From contig CAWEZX010000011.1 in the NCBI GenBank assembly GCA_963813555.1, positions 186,001-250,000 on the forward strand: a stretch of 64,000 nucleotides of DNA, written 5' to 3'. A program made the translations under genes and the position numbers. Of the stretch, positions 15,781 to 27,325 are shown one piece after another. A model generated the notes under the pieces. That model was given only the letters and a program-made list of their open reading frames with translations. It was not told where the DNA came from and did not search any database. This stretch comes from Roseiarcus sp963813555 (GTDB lineage: Bacteria > Pseudomonadota > Alphaproteobacteria > Rhizobiales > Beijerinckiaceae). Within the stretch, counting starts at the first letter, position 1; each line of letters opens with the position of its first letter.

Positions 15781-17055
15781 ATGGGTTTCCGATTCGTTCA
15801 CACTGCCGACGTCCACCTCGATTCGCCGCTGGCGACGCTGGCGCTGCGCGATCCGGCGCTGGCCGAATTGATCGGCGGGGCGACGCGAAAAGCTTTTGTC
15901 GCCGTAATTGACCTCTGCCTCGCGGAACAGGTCGACGCTCTACTGATCGCCGGCGACCTTTACGACGGCGAACAAACGTCGATGAAGACGGCGCGCTTTC
16001 TCGCCGACCAACTACGGCGGCTCGACAAGGCGGGCGTCAAGACCTTTGTCATTCGCGGCAATCACGACGCAGAGTCCCGCATCACCAGGGAGCTGACCTT
16101 GCCCGAATCGGTCAGGGTCTTTGCAGGGCGCACGGAAGCCGTGTCGCTTGGCCGCGGCGGGCTAGAAGTGGCGGTGCATGGCGTCAGCTTCGCGCACAAG
16201 CACGCGCCCGAGAGCCTGCTGCCGAAGTTTCGCCCGCCGGCCCCCGGAAGCGTCAACATCGGTATGCTGCACACGAGCCTCGGCGGCTCGCCGGCTCACG
16301 GCCTTTACGCGCCATGCGCGCTTGGGGACCTCCATGGCGCGGGCTTTGACTACTGGGCGCTCGGCCACATTCATCAACGTTTCGAGGAGCGAGGCCGGTC
16401 GGCGATTGTGATGCCGGGAAATCCCCAAGGGCGCGACATCAACGAGGCGGGCGCCAAGTCTGCCACGCTGGTCGCCATTAGTGATGACCGCAAGATTACG
16501 GTCGAAGAGCGGCTGACGAGCATTGCGCAGTTTGAGCGCGTTCGCGTCGATCTGACCGGCGTCGAGGATCGGCGCGAGGCGCTGGCGCAGATCGAAAAGG
16601 GGCTTCTCGCCGCGCGCTCCGCGGCGCCGAGCGAGCATCTGGTCGCGCGGCTCACGCTCACAGGCGCAACGCCGCTCGCCTGGCGACTTCGCTCCGACGC
16701 CGACCTGTTGGCGGAAGAGTCCCGCGCGCTTGGCGCGGCGATCGGCAAGACCTGGATCGACAAGATCGAACTCGAATGCGTCGCGCCGCGTGCGAACGAG
16801 AGCGCGCCGCTGAGCGATCCGGTCGCCGAGCTGCGGGCGCTCATGGAGGCGGAGGTCGCGCAATCGAAGTCGTTTCAGGATGCGCTGCGGGAGATCGCCG
16901 AGGAATTGACCCGAAACCTGCCGCACGCCTCTCGCGACAGCCTGCTGGGCCAGGACCCCGCAGAATTCGCCAAAATGCTTCGCGCGGTCGCGCGCGAAGG
17001 CGCCGAGGACGTACTCGCCCATCTGCGCGCCGCGGATCGGGACATCGCTGCGTGA
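15781..17055 (+). CDS. DNA repair exonuclease, SbcD/YhaO-type metallophosphoesterase
   Basis: The calcineurin-like metal-binding motifs are all present: FVHTADVHLDSP, LLIAGDLYDGEQ, FVIRGNHDAES, and GHIHQRF. The ATG at 15781 gives MGFRFVHTADVHLDSP, the usual family start. The stop overlaps the GTG of the downstream SMC-like ATPase by 4 bases (GTGA), so the two are translationally coupled and form one nuclease complex comparable to SbcCD or Mre11-Rad50. The C-terminal half is the less conserved capping and dimerisation region. Confidence 0.9.
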   Translation: MGFRFVHTADVHLDSPLATLALRDPALAELIGGATRKAFVAVIDLCLAEQVDALLIAGDLYDGEQTSMKTARFLADQLRRLDKAGVKTFVIRGNHDAESRITRELTLPESVRVFAGRTEAVSLGRGGLEVAVHGVSFAHKHAPESLLPKFRPPAPGSVNIGMLHTSLGGSPAHGLYAPCALGDLHGAGFDYWALGHIHQRFEERGRSAIVMPGNPQGRDINEAGAKSATLVAISDDRKITVEERLTSIAQFERVRVDLTGVEDRREALAQIEKGLLAARSAAPSEHLVARLTLTGATPLAWRLRSDADLLAEESRALGAAIGKTWIDKIELECVAPRANESAPLSDPVAELRALMEAEVAQSKSFQDALREIAEELTRNLPHASRDSLLGQDPAEFAKMLRAVAREGAEDVLAHLRAADRDIAA

Positions 17056-20000
17056 GGATCGGGCGCCTCGACCTCACGAGGTATGGCAGGTTCAGCGACT
17101 ATCGGCTCGACTTCGGCGCCGCCCAGCCAGGCGGTTCGGACTTCCACGTCGTCTACGGCCTCAACGAAACCGGCAAGTCGACAGCCGCCGCGGCGATCCT
17201 CGATCTTCTGTTCGGCGTCGAGAAGCAGTCGGCCTATGGCGCCGCAAAGGGACGCGCCAGCGTCCCGAACTGGCATCCCTACAATGCGATGCGGATCGGC
17301 GCGCGGCTCGAACTCGCCGGGCGTGACTGTGAAGTCGCGCGCCTCAAGCGCGATAAAAACAGCCTCGTCGACGCCAACGACCGGCCGCTCGACGACAGCG
17401 TGCTGACGGCGGAACTCGCCGGCGTCGATCGCGAATCTTTCCATATGATGTTCTCGCTCGACGATGAGAGCCTGGAGATGGGCGGCGAGGCGATCCTCGC
17501 CTGCCATGGCGATCTCGGGCAATTGCTGTTCTCCGCCAGCGCGGGCCTCGCCGATATCAGCGACCGGCTCGAGTCGCTGCGGAAGAAGGCGGACGAGTTC
17601 TACCGGCCGCGCGCTTCTACGACCGAGCTTGCCAGGCTTAAACACACGTTGGACGAGCTGAAGAAACAGCGCGATGAGGCCGATACGCTCGCCCCGGCCT
17701 ATGCCGAGCTCGTCCGGCGGCGCGATGCGGCCAGAGAGACCTACGCGGCCGCGGCGAAGAGCCTCAGCGAGCGGCGCGCGCGCGAAGACGAAATTCAGCG
17801 CCAGCTCGGCGCCCTGTCTCATCTCGCGGTGCTGCGCGAGGCGGAGAGCCGCTGCGCGCCGCTTGAGGCCCTGCCGAATCCCCCGCAAGGATGGCGCGAT
17901 GAGGTCGCGCGGTTACAGGCCGAGGCGATCAGGTTAACGGTGCAGCAGGAGAGCGCCGACAGCGCGATCCGAGCGCTTGAGGACCAGTTGGAGCGCATGG
18001 CCGCAGACCCGGCCGCGCTTAAGATCGCGGATCGGATTGCCGGGTGGCGCGAATTGCGCAGCAGATACGATAGCGCGGCGGACATCCCCGTGCGGCAAGG
18101 CGAACTCGCCGCCAAGCGCGACGCGGTCGCGGACATCCTGCGCCGCCTCGGCCGCGAGGGCGAGGCCGACCCGCGCAAGCTCCCGCTTCCGGCGCGGATC
18201 GTGGGCGCGCTCGAGGATCTCATCGCCGCGCGCTCGGGCGTGCTGTCGACGCTTGAGGCGGCGAGCGAAGCGGCGGAGGGGGCGCGAAGCGCCCTCGCTC
18301 AAGCGTCGCAGGAGCTGCCGCAATGCGCCGACGATCGCCTGCCCGCCGCGATCGCGTCGTTAAGAGCGCGGGTCATGGAGGCGCGGCGCAACGATTCCGC
18401 CGCCGGATTGCGCGCGGCGCGCGATGAGATCGACAAGCTGACGAGAAAGTTCAAAGGCGCCTTTGCGGAGCTTGCGCCCTGGCGCGGAAACGCGGAGTCT
18501 TTGGCTCAAGCTGCCGTCCCGAGCGAAGCGCAGACAGCGGAACTGCGCCGCCGCGTGTCGAAGACCGAGGCTATCCGGCAACAGGCTCAGGACTTTCTGG
18601 GCGCCAAGAGCCGCGAAGCCGAACGGCTGAAGGCCGAAGCAGTAGCGGCGCGCGCGGCCGATCCTTTCAGCGACGAGGCAGCGGCGGAAATTCGCTCTGC
18701 GCGCAACGTGGCATGGACGGCGCATCGCGCGGCCCTCGATCGCGCGAGCGCCGACGTCTTCGAAGCGGCGATGCGCCGCGACGACGCGGCGGGCGGGGCG
18801 AGAATAGCCGGCGCGCGCGAGCTCGCTGCGTTGCGCGAACGCACGATCAAGATCGAGGGCGTTGAGGCGGAACGGGGGCGCGCGAAAGCCGACGTGGAAG
18901 CGGCGGAGGAGGCGATCGGCGCGCTCGATCATGAGATCGCGGCGATTGCGCCCGCTGCTCTGCCGCAAGGGTGCGACCCACTGGCCTTCGTTGACGCCTG
19001 GCGGGTCAAACGCAACGAGGCGTTGACGCTGGTCGAGGCGCTCCGGCGCTCAGAGGACGCCGAGCGCCGCGCCGAGGACCTGGGCGAGCGCATGCGCGAA
19101 CGCCTGAGGGCGGCTTTGCGCGCCGCCGGCGTCGTGCATGACCAGAGCAGCGACCTCAAGGCGCTGATTGAAGCGGCCGAAATGGCTCTGGGCGACGAGG
19201 CCCAATTGGCCGCCTTGCGGCGGAAGGTGGAAGAGCGCCGCGCTGAGGCTGCTCGCGCCGAGGCCAAGCTCAGAATCGCAAGGCAAGCAGACGCCAATTG
19301 GCTCACCGCGTGGCGCGAGGCGTGCGCGGGAACCTCACTTGGCGAGACCGAGGGCGAGCCAGCGCTTGGCGGGATCAAGCAGTCGCTGAAGGCGCTCGAC
19401 GAATTGCGTGTGGCCCTGAACGTCTGCGCCGAGCTCGAGGATCGCATCGCCAAGATGGAGCGCGACAAGCGCCTCTTCGCCGACGAAGTCGGCGCCGTAG
19501 CAGCCGTGCTCGATCTGAAGGACATTCCAGACGACGTCCGCCAGCGCGCGGATGCGATCGAGGAGCGCGTCGCTCGGGCGCGCGAGAACGCGCGTCGCCG
19601 CGCGGAAAAGGTCGACGCCCTGGAGGAAGCGCGCGGGCGCCTCAAGCCGATTGCGGAAGCGCTCAAGGTCAACGCGCGACAGGCTTCAGCCATGACGTCG
19701 ATCTTCGCCGTCGGGACGCTCGGCGAGGTCGCCGTCAAGCTCGAAGACTGCAGACGCCGGGACGAGCTCAAGGCGGAGATCGCGCGCGAGAAAGCTGCGA
19801 TTATTAACGCCAACGTCGCCGGCTCATTTGAAGCAGCCCGCTCGATCCTTGAGCAGGCCGACGCAGCCGCGCTCACGGCGGAACTCGCCGCGCTCAAGGC
19901 CCGGGCGCTGCACGACGATCAGGCGCACGCCGAGGCGCACAGCGCCCATCGCGAGTCAGTCAAGCGGCTGGAGGCCATCGGCGGCGACGATGCGGTCGCC

Positions 20001-20528
20001 CGGCTCGAGGAGAAGCGGCGCACCATCCTCGAGGCGGTCAATGACGGAGCGCGGCGCTACCTGACCTTGCGCGCCGGCATCGCGGCGGCGGACGAGGCGC
20101 TCAGGCTCTTCCGCGACCGGCATCGCGGCGCGATGATGGAGCGCGCGTCGGAAGCGTTCCGTCTCATCAGCCGGGGCGCCTATCGCGCGCTGACGACCGC
20201 GCCAAATGGAAAGTCAGAGACGCTGATCGCGCTCGGCGCCGATGGGGGCTCTAAAGAGGCGGCGCAATTGTCAAAGGGGGCGCGGTTCCAGCTCTATCTG
20301 GCGCTGCGCGTCGCCGGCTATCATGAGCTCGCCAAGACTCGGGCGCCGGCGCCGTTCGTCGCCGACGACATCATGGAGACGTTCGATCATTTCCGCGCTG
20401 AGGAGGCGCTGCGCCTGTTCGCCGACATGGGGCGTGTCGGCCAGGTCATCTACTTCACCCACCATCAGCACCTGGCCGAGATCGCCAAGGCGGTGTGCCC
20501 GGAGGCGAGGGTGCACGAGTTGGCCTAG
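17052..20528 (+). CDS. SbcC/YhaN-type coiled-coil ATPase
   Basis: Starts at the GTG at 17052 (VRIGRLDLTRYGRF), inside the stop region of the exonuclease gene. The 1158-residue protein has Walker A YGLNETGKSTA near residue 40, about 900 residues of Ala/Arg/Glu-rich coiled coil, and a C-terminal half with signature LSKGARFQLYLALR and Walker B PFVADDIMETFD followed by the H-loop YFTHHQHL. It is the ATPase arm of the complex that opens DNA ends for the partner nuclease. The extended upstream frame from 16776 is a shadow of the partner gene. Only 6 bp separate its stop from the convergent GIY-YIG gene. Confidence 0.9.
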   Translation: MRIGRLDLTRYGRFSDYRLDFGAAQPGGSDFHVVYGLNETGKSTAAAAILDLLFGVEKQSAYGAAKGRASVPNWHPYNAMRIGARLELAGRDCEVARLKRDKNSLVDANDRPLDDSVLTAELAGVDRESFHMMFSLDDESLEMGGEAILACHGDLGQLLFSASAGLADISDRLESLRKKADEFYRPRASTTELARLKHTLDELKKQRDEADTLAPAYAELVRRRDAARETYAAAAKSLSERRAREDEIQRQLGALSHLAVLREAESRCAPLEALPNPPQGWRDEVARLQAEAIRLTVQQESADSAIRALEDQLERMAADPAALKIADRIAGWRELRSRYDSAADIPVRQGELAAKRDAVADILRRLGREGEADPRKLPLPARIVGALEDLIAARSGVLSTLEAASEAAEGARSALAQASQELPQCADDRLPAAIASLRARVMEARRNDSAAGLRAARDEIDKLTRKFKGAFAELAPWRGNAESLAQAAVPSEAQTAELRRRVSKTEAIRQQAQDFLGAKSREAERLKAEAVAARAADPFSDEAAAEIRSARNVAWTAHRAALDRASADVFEAAMRRDDAAGGARIAGARELAALRERTIKIEGVEAERGRAKADVEAAEEAIGALDHEIAAIAPAALPQGCDPLAFVDAWRVKRNEALTLVEALRRSEDAERRAEDLGERMRERLRAALRAAGVVHDQSSDLKALIEAAEMALGDEAQLAALRRKVEERRAEAARAEAKLRIARQADANWLTAWREACAGTSLGETEGEPALGGIKQSLKALDELRVALNVCAELEDRIAKMERDKRLFADEVGAVAAVLDLKDIPDDVRQRADAIEERVARARENARRRAEKVDALEEARGRLKPIAEALKVNARQASAMTSIFAVGTLGEVAVKLEDCRRRDELKAEIAREKAAIINANVAGSFEAARSILEQADAAALTAELAALKARALHDDQAHAEAHSAHRESVKRLEAIGGDDAVARLEEKRRTILEAVNDGARRYLTLRAGIAAADEALRLFRDRHRGAMMERASEAFRLISRGAYRALTTAPNGKSETLIALGADGGSKEAAQLSKGARFQLYLALRVAGYHELAKTRAPAPFVADDIMETFDHFRAEEALRLFADMGRVGQVIYFTHHQHLAEIAKAVCPEARVHELA

Positions 20529-20534
20529 GTCCGG

Positions 20535-21494
20535 TCAATGTATTGGGCCAGTCTCCGAGACAGGGCCGGCGTTTGCTTCCTGCCATTCGTGATACGTAGA
20601 TTTCGACCCAACGACCTTCCATTCGGTTCGACCATTCGAGTTGCGGTCGAGCACGACTGCCGCAGCTGCCGACGGGCTCTTGAACGAAAAAGATTTCGTG
20701 AAAGAGTAGCTGCTGCCGTTTGCTGATTCCTTTAGGACGCCCTGCGTGATGAGTTCCTGCTTTAGCTCGCCATACGTGTTGCTTTGATAACCCGCGTCCT
20801 TCAAGGCTTGGCTTCCTTCCAGGACGACGAACTCGCCGTCTTCCTCGACCGCTGTCGCACGTATTCCGCTCTTGTGGCGGATCTCGAAGCGTACCTCGCC
20901 GGAACTCAGTTGCGTTGCCGGCTTAAGGACTGCACTCGGCTTCGGCTTGAGCAGGTCCAGTCCCACAACTGGCAGGATCACCTTCAAATTCGCCAGAAAT
21001 GATTCCATGTTCGCGCGATCGGCCTCCGGAAGAAAGCGCCTTTCCGACGTCGGAAATTGACCGTTGTCCAAAACCACTCGTCCCGCTTTTGAGGCCAGCT
21101 CAATCAGTCGGGCTTCGAGGTAACGAACGTGACCCTTCGTAAGAGCTTCGTCGCTGGTTGTTATAACCACTGCGGACTCCCAAAATCCGCGGTTTCCAGC
21201 GCTTTGGACGATCCGATCCCTAACACTGTCTGCCTCGCCAATATATGCGCGCATGGACAAGGGATCGGAGGGGTCAGGCCCGAAAAGGATATAGACCCCT
21301 GTTCGATCTACTTCAGCCCGCGCGAGCAACTTAGCGAACGTCGACTGCGTCGATACAAGGACTGATCCCGTCCATCCGTGAATGGACGCGATAACCAGTC
21401 CGGTTGGCGTTCCATCGACCAAAAACAATTGAATCGAACGCCCTAGAGGTATTTCCTCCAACATCGCGCGCCCAAAGTTCACATACGTCGTCAC
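20535..21494 (-). CDS. GIY-YIG nuclease family protein with C-terminal DUF4357-like region
   Basis: The GIY-YIG module reads TGVYILFG ... RAYIGEAD at about residues 66-90, with the catalytic-type arginine in SVRDRI and a conserved glutamate downstream in RYLEARLIELA. The C-terminal part from SGEVRFEIRHKSGIRATAVEEDGEFVVLEGS to the end resembles DUF4357, often found with restriction or defence genes. The start used is GTG 21494; ATG 21464 is also possible. Base composition is less GC-rich than the neighbours, suggesting transfer. Position next to SbcCD-like genes hints at DNA processing, but a function is not established. Confidence 0.75.
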   Translation of the reverse strand: MTTYVNFGRAMLEEIPLGRSIQLFLVDGTPTGLVIASIHGWTGSVLVSTQSTFAKLLARAEVDRTGVYILFGPDPSDPLSMRAYIGEADSVRDRIVQSAGNRGFWESAVVITTSDEALTKGHVRYLEARLIELASKAGRVVLDNGQFPTSERRFLPEADRANMESFLANLKVILPVVGLDLLKPKPSAVLKPATQLSSGEVRFEIRHKSGIRATAVEEDGEFVVLEGSQALKDAGYQSNTYGELKQELITQGVLKESANGSSYSFTKSFSFKSPSAAAAVVLDRNSNGRTEWKVVGSKSTYHEWQEANAGPVSETGPIH

Positions 21495-21588
21495 GCTCTA
21501 TCTCTACGTCGCCGTCAAATGTGAGAACAGCGCGCAACACCGCGGCGTGAGCGCGCTGCTCCAAGTCCGAGCGTTGGGATCGCGGAGC

Positions 21589-22668
<1,080 letters not shown>

Positions 22669-22698
22669 TGTCTTCTCCCTGATGAACTTCCTCGGCGC

Positions 22699-23640
22699 TC
22701 AAGCGTTGGGCAAGAACGGCCGGCCGAGGCAGGCCGGCGCTTCGCTGCCGGCGACCTCGCGGGCCGATATGACCGCGAGCGCAACGACGGCTGCGATATA
22801 GGGCATCGCGGCCCAGAACTGGGAGGGCAGGAATGAGAAGCCGGAAGCCTTGGCGTAAAGCTCGAGCGTCATCAGGACGCCGAAAAAGTAGGCGCCGGCG
22901 AGGAGGCGTCCGGCGCGCCAGCCGGAGAACACCACCAGCGCGAGCGCGATCCAGCCGCGCCCCGCGGTCATTTGCTCGGCCCACATCGGCGTGATGACCA
23001 TCGAAAAGTAAGCACCCCCGATTCCGGCGAGCGCCCCGCCGAAGGCGATCGCTGCGTAACGGATCGCGATCACCGGATAGCCGATCGAATGAGCGGAAAG
23101 GTCGTTCTCGCCGACCGCGCGTAAAATCAGACCAGCGCGCGTGCGGTTTAAGAACCAGCCGACGGCGAAGACCATGATGAGCGCAAAATAGACGAGCGGA
23201 CTATAGCCGAACACGACCCGCCACAGCGGATCGCCAGCGAGCCAATCGGGAAAGACGGAATCGAACGACGGCACGATCATGCCCACATATCCCGCGCCGA
23301 TAAGCGAGGAGAGGCCAATGCCGAAGATCGCGAGCGCGAGGCCCGTCGCCACCTGATTGGAGCCCAGCGTCAACACCAGCAGTGCGAACAGCATCGAGGA
23401 TGCGGCGCCCGCAAGCGCCGCGGCGAGCACACCGAACCACGGCGCCATATCGCCGAGATCGGGACCATAATTAAGGGTCACGGCGAAGCCGGTCACTGCG
23501 CCGATCAGCATCATGCCCTCGATGCCGAGATTGAGCACGCCGCTCTTCTCAACCACCAGTTCGCCGGTCGCGGCGAGCAGGATCGGCGTCGTCACGCCGA
23601 CCACGGTGATGAGGGCGTCAATGAAGAATCCGATATTCAC
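22699..23640 (-). CDS. ABC transporter permease, nucleoside type (second permease)
   Basis: A 313-residue BPD_transp_2 family permease with about eight to nine hydrophobic helices and the family motif LNLGIEGMMLIGAVTGF near the N-terminus. Its ATG overlaps the stop of the upstream permease by 4 bases, so they are coupled. It forms the membrane channel together with that permease. Confidence 0.9.
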   Translation of the reverse strand: MNIGFFIDALITVVGVTTPILLAATGELVVEKSGVLNLGIEGMMLIGAVTGFAVTLNYGPDLGDMAPWFGVLAAALAGAASSMLFALLVLTLGSNQVATGLALAIFGIGLSSLIGAGYVGMIVPSFDSVFPDWLAGDPLWRVVFGYSPLVYFALIMVFAVGWFLNRTRAGLILRAVGENDLSAHSIGYPVIAIRYAAIAFGGALAGIGGAYFSMVITPMWAEQMTAGRGWIALALVVFSGWRAGRLLAGAYFFGVLMTLELYAKASGFSFLPSQFWAAMPYIAAVVALAVISAREVAGSEAPACLGRPFLPNA

Positions 23641-24731
23641 GCCACGGCCTCCGCGGCGGCGGCGCGCGGCGCGTCGCGAAGGATCCGCAACCGGTATCGG
23701 ACCAGAATGTCGCTGGCGAGGATGAAGAACAGCATCATCGCCTGGAAGATGCCGGCGGTCGCGTTGGGCACGTGCACCACCGTCTGCGCCACTTGGCCGC
23801 CGACATAGGTGACGGCGAGGATCAGCGCGGCCAGAAAGACGCCGATCGGATGGAGGCGCCCGAGGAACGATACGATGATCGCGGTGAAGCCGTAGCCGGA
23901 GGGGAAGCCCAAGTTGATCTGCCCGAGTTGGCTCGAAGCCTCAAGAATGCCGGCGAGCCCGGCCATGCCCCCGCTGATCAGGAGCGTCGACCAGACGGTG
24001 CGCGAAGCGTCAAAGCCGCCGTAGCGCGCCGCGTTGGGCGCCGCGCCGACAGTGCGGACCGAAAAGCCGTAGACCGAGCGCGTCGTGAGCAGCCAGAAAA
24101 TGAGCGTCAGCAGAATGCCGACAACGAGGCCCGGCGGAATGGCGGTTCCGGCAATGGCGTGCGGCAGGAGTTGCGCCGGGGTGAACGGCGGGGTCTGCGG
24201 GAAATTGTGGCCGTTCGGATCCTTCCACGGGCCGCTGACCAGATAGTTGAGCACCTGCAGCGCGACATAGACCAGCATCAGGGTGGACAGCACCTCGGAC
24301 ACCCGATAGCGCGTCTTCAAGAACGCCGGGATCGCCGCCCACGCCATGCCGCCCACAATTCCCGCCGCGATCATCAACGGGATGACCCAGAATCCTTGCG
24401 CGTCGGGCAGAGCGAAGGCGACGCCCGCACCCGCGAGCGCGCCGATGATGTACTGCCCCTCGGCGCCGATGTTCCAGATCTTGGCTTGATTGCCGAGCGA
24501 CAAGCCCAGCGCGATGATGATGAGCGGCGCCGCCTTGGTCGCGACATCCTGCCACTTGTACGAAGCAACGATCGGGGTGATGAAGGTCTCGTAAATCGCG
24601 CGCGGCCCGTCGAAGCCGATCAATTGAAAGATGATCGCGCCAAGAGCCATCGTCAGAAGCACGGAGGCGATCGGCGTCGCGACCTGCATGAGACGGCTCG
24701 GCGCCAGCCGTTTTTCAAGCCGGATGCGCAT
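23637..24731 (-). CDS. ABC transporter permease, nucleoside type (first permease)
   Basis: A 364-residue BPD_transp_2 permease. It contains IWNIGAEGQYIIGALAGAG, the counterpart of the NLGIEG motif, and GFTAIIVSFLGRLHPIGVF in the C-terminal half. The start overlaps the end of the ATPase gene by 17 bp. Length and helix number match YufP/NupP-type permeases. Confidence 0.9.
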   Translation of the reverse strand: MRIRLEKRLAPSRLMQVATPIASVLLTMALGAIIFQLIGFDGPRAIYETFITPIVASYKWQDVATKAAPLIIIALGLSLGNQAKIWNIGAEGQYIIGALAGAGVAFALPDAQGFWVIPLMIAAGIVGGMAWAAIPAFLKTRYRVSEVLSTLMLVYVALQVLNYLVSGPWKDPNGHNFPQTPPFTPAQLLPHAIAGTAIPPGLVVGILLTLIFWLLTTRSVYGFSVRTVGAAPNAARYGGFDASRTVWSTLLISGGMAGLAGILEASSQLGQINLGFPSGYGFTAIIVSFLGRLHPIGVFLAALILAVTYVGGQVAQTVVHVPNATAGIFQAMMLFFILASDILVRYRLRILRDAPRAAAAEAVA

Positions 24732-26280
24732 GCAGGGCCTCTGTCATTTCAACCGTCGCCGTCGGGTCGCCGTGCACACCGCCCATGAGCAGGCCGATCT
24801 CCTCGATCGAAACCTCACCGACTTTCATCGGCATCGACAGGCGGCCGAGATTGATGACGGCGATCGTATCGCAAAGCGTGAGCAGTTCGTCGAGGTCTTG
24901 CGAGATGACCATCACCGCCGAGCCGCGCGCCGCGATATCGACGATCGCCTGGTGGATGGCCGCCGCCGCGCCCGCGTCCACCCCCCAGGTCGGCTGGCAG
25001 ACGACAAGCGCCTCCGGCCGCTGCAGGATCTCGCGCCCCATGATGAATTTCTGCAAGTTGCCGCCCGACAGCGAGCCGGCGAGCGCGCCTGGCCCGGTCG
25101 CTTTCACCGTGTAGGCGCCGATCACCTCGGCGGCGTAATTGGTCGCCTTACCGGGATCGATGAGGCCGAAGCGCACCATCTCCATGCGGTCACGCCCGGT
25201 CAGCGACCCATTGTCGGTGAGCGAGAACTCGCTGACCGCCGCATGTCCGTTGCGCTCCTCCGGCGCCGTGCAGAGGCCGAGGTTGCGCCGCTCGGTGACG
25301 CCAAGTTGCCCGACCTCGCGCCCCACGAGCGTGATCGCCTCAGGCGTCGGCGCCAGCGTCTCGCCGCTCATTGCGCTCAATAGCTCATTCTGCCCGTTGC
25401 CGGCGACGCCGGCGACGCCGAAGATCTCGCCGGCCCTGACGTTGAGCGCGACATCCTGCAGCGCGACGCCGAATTCACTCGGCTTCGGAAGGTTCAGGCC
25501 TTGCGCCGCGAGCTTGGACGGGCCGAAGCCGCGTTTGGCGGGCTTGGTGATTTCCTTGAGGTTCGAGCCGATCATCATCTCAGCCATCGAGCGCGAGGTC
25601 TCACGCTTCGGGTCGCAATGCGCCACCACCTTGCCGCCGCGCAGGATGGTCGCGGTATCGCAGAGCGCCACGATCTCGTGCAGCTTGTGGGAGATGTAGA
25701 GGATCGAGCAGCCGCTCGCCGCCAGTTTTCGCAAAGTCTCGAACAATTGCTCGACTTCCTGCGGCGTCAGCACCGAGGTCGGCTCGTCCATGATCAAGAG
25801 CCGCGGGTTGAGCAGCAGCGCGCGCACGATCTCGATGCGCTGGCGCTCGCCGACGCTGAGCGTCGAGACGACGCGGCGAGGATCAAGCTTGAGCTGGTAG
25901 GCTTCGAGCACCCGATTGAACTCGGCCAAAAGTTCACGCGCGGAGAGGCGCGAGTCGAGGCCGAGCGCGATGTTTTCCAACACCGTCATCGCCTCGAACA
26001 GCGAGAAGTGCTGGAACACCATGCCGATGCCGAGTCGGCGCGCGGCGCGCGGATTGGAGATGCGGACGGACGCGCCGTCGAAGATGATCTCTCCCTCGTC
26101 GGGCGCGAGGATACCGTAGATCATCTTGACCAGGGTCGATTTTCCCGCGCCGTTCTCGCCGAGCAGGGCGTGAATCTCGCCGAGCTTCACGCTCAGGTTC
26201 ACGTTATCGTTCGCGCGCACCCCGGGAAAGGACTTGCTGACGCCGGTGAGCTTCAGGCGGAGAGGAGCTTCGACGTTCAC
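24715..26280 (-). CDS. ABC transporter ATP-binding protein with two ABC domains
   Basis: I chose GTG 26280 (VNVEAPLRLKLTGVSKSFPG), with AGGTGA upstream; the frame is open to 26337. The first ABC domain has Walker A GENGAGKST, signature LSVGERQRIE and Walker B RLLIMDEPTSVL. The second has GVAGNGQNE in place of a canonical Walker A, signature LSGGNLQKF and a Walker B-like EALVVCQPTWGVD. That asymmetry is normal for the YufO/RbsA-type group. It energises the two permeases downstream. Confidence 0.92.
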   Translation of the reverse strand: MNVEAPLRLKLTGVSKSFPGVRANDNVNLSVKLGEIHALLGENGAGKSTLVKMIYGILAPDEGEIIFDGASVRISNPRAARRLGIGMVFQHFSLFEAMTVLENIALGLDSRLSARELLAEFNRVLEAYQLKLDPRRVVSTLSVGERQRIEIVRALLLNPRLLIMDEPTSVLTPQEVEQLFETLRKLAASGCSILYISHKLHEIVALCDTATILRGGKVVAHCDPKRETSRSMAEMMIGSNLKEITKPAKRGFGPSKLAAQGLNLPKPSEFGVALQDVALNVRAGEIFGVAGVAGNGQNELLSAMSGETLAPTPEAITLVGREVGQLGVTERRNLGLCTAPEERNGHAAVSEFSLTDNGSLTGRDRMEMVRFGLIDPGKATNYAAEVIGAYTVKATGPGALAGSLSGGNLQKFIMGREILQRPEALVVCQPTWGVDAGAAAAIHQAIVDIAARGSAVMVISQDLDELLTLCDTIAVINLGRLSMPMKVGEVSIEEIGLLMGGVHGDPTATVEMTEALHAHPA

Positions 26281-26798
26281 CTCAACTTCACCTCGCTCCC
26301 GAGCCGGCAGGCCAAGCTTGAAACCCCCGCGACGCAAAAATTACGCCGCCGCCGTTTCGCGAGGCGGTGGCTCGAGGACCAGCGATTTCCTCCCGCGTCG
26401 ACGATCGCCGGACGCTGCGTTAATCGGCAACCCTAGCGACGACCGCTGAAGTGTCAAATGGATAGGCGGCCATGGCCTGTATGGCTCATGGCGGGGCGCG
26501 AGCGGGGAGATTGTTAGGCAATTTGCCCGAGTCGAAGGCGTCGGCGCCGCGAATCCGGCCGGAAACGTGGGCGCGTCCGGTTCCCCTTCCCCACCCCGGC
26601 CCCTTGTCATAACCGCAGTCAAGTCGGTAGTAGGGTATGAAGAAGCGAAACGCGAACGGATCTCGATCCGGGTGTATGTCGCCTCACACCGCTGCTACGG
26701 ATGTCAGGGCAAGGGATATACCCAGCTTTTCCCGATTTCCAATTCAGCAGACAATAATTTCCGAGTCGCGCTCAGTAGAACATCGAAAGGGTGGACCG
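26281..26798. other. Intergenic gap between nucleoside transporter and interrupted methyltransferase gene
   Basis: About 520 bp. It should contain the promoter of the transporter operon (read to the left) and of the split gene (read to the right). No RNA gene or conserved small ORF could be recognised; the base composition changes from GC-rich to more AT-rich near 26620. Confidence 0.4.
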
Positions 26799-27325
26799 AT
26801 GCTCAAAGTTATCCGAGGTAGAGTTCGGAAAGCTCTGAAGGCTGTAGTATCACAGCACGATTTTCTTTTGAGAGCACAACGGGCGCAAGAATCAAGTGCG
26901 ACGAAGAATCCGCTCAATCGGTTCGGAGCTAAGTATTTTTCTCAAGCCGACGAGGATGGAATCACACTCGAAATTGTCAAGCGGCTTGGCATCAGGGCCG
27001 GAACATTCGGGGAGCTTGGCGTTGGTGACGGAACGGAGAACAACACCCTAATCCTTCTCGCAAGTGGTTGGCGAGGCTTTTGGATAGGCGGACAAGAGTT
27101 GGCTTTCAACCATAAGCTAAATCTACAGCGATTCACATACTCGAAGGCTTGGGTGTCAATGAAAAATCTCTCCAGCCTCGTGCAGCAGGGCCTAAAGAAT
27201 ATTGAAGCGAAAGATTTGGACGTACTTAGCCTTGATGTAAGTATCCCCCGGCAAAGCCGGGGGCTTTAGGATTTGAACCGCTCAAAGCGGTAGGAGGGTC
27301 GCTGACGCGGCCCTTGATGTTTGGA

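Noticed and set aside
16776..17051. Upstream extension of the SbcC-like frame
   Set aside because: It overlaps the exonuclease gene in another frame; the GTGA overlap at 17052 is the family arrangement.
20540..20575. Palindrome-like GTCTC-C-GAGAC as terminator between convergent genes
   Set aside because: It lies within the GIY-YIG coding end and has short arms without a T-run.
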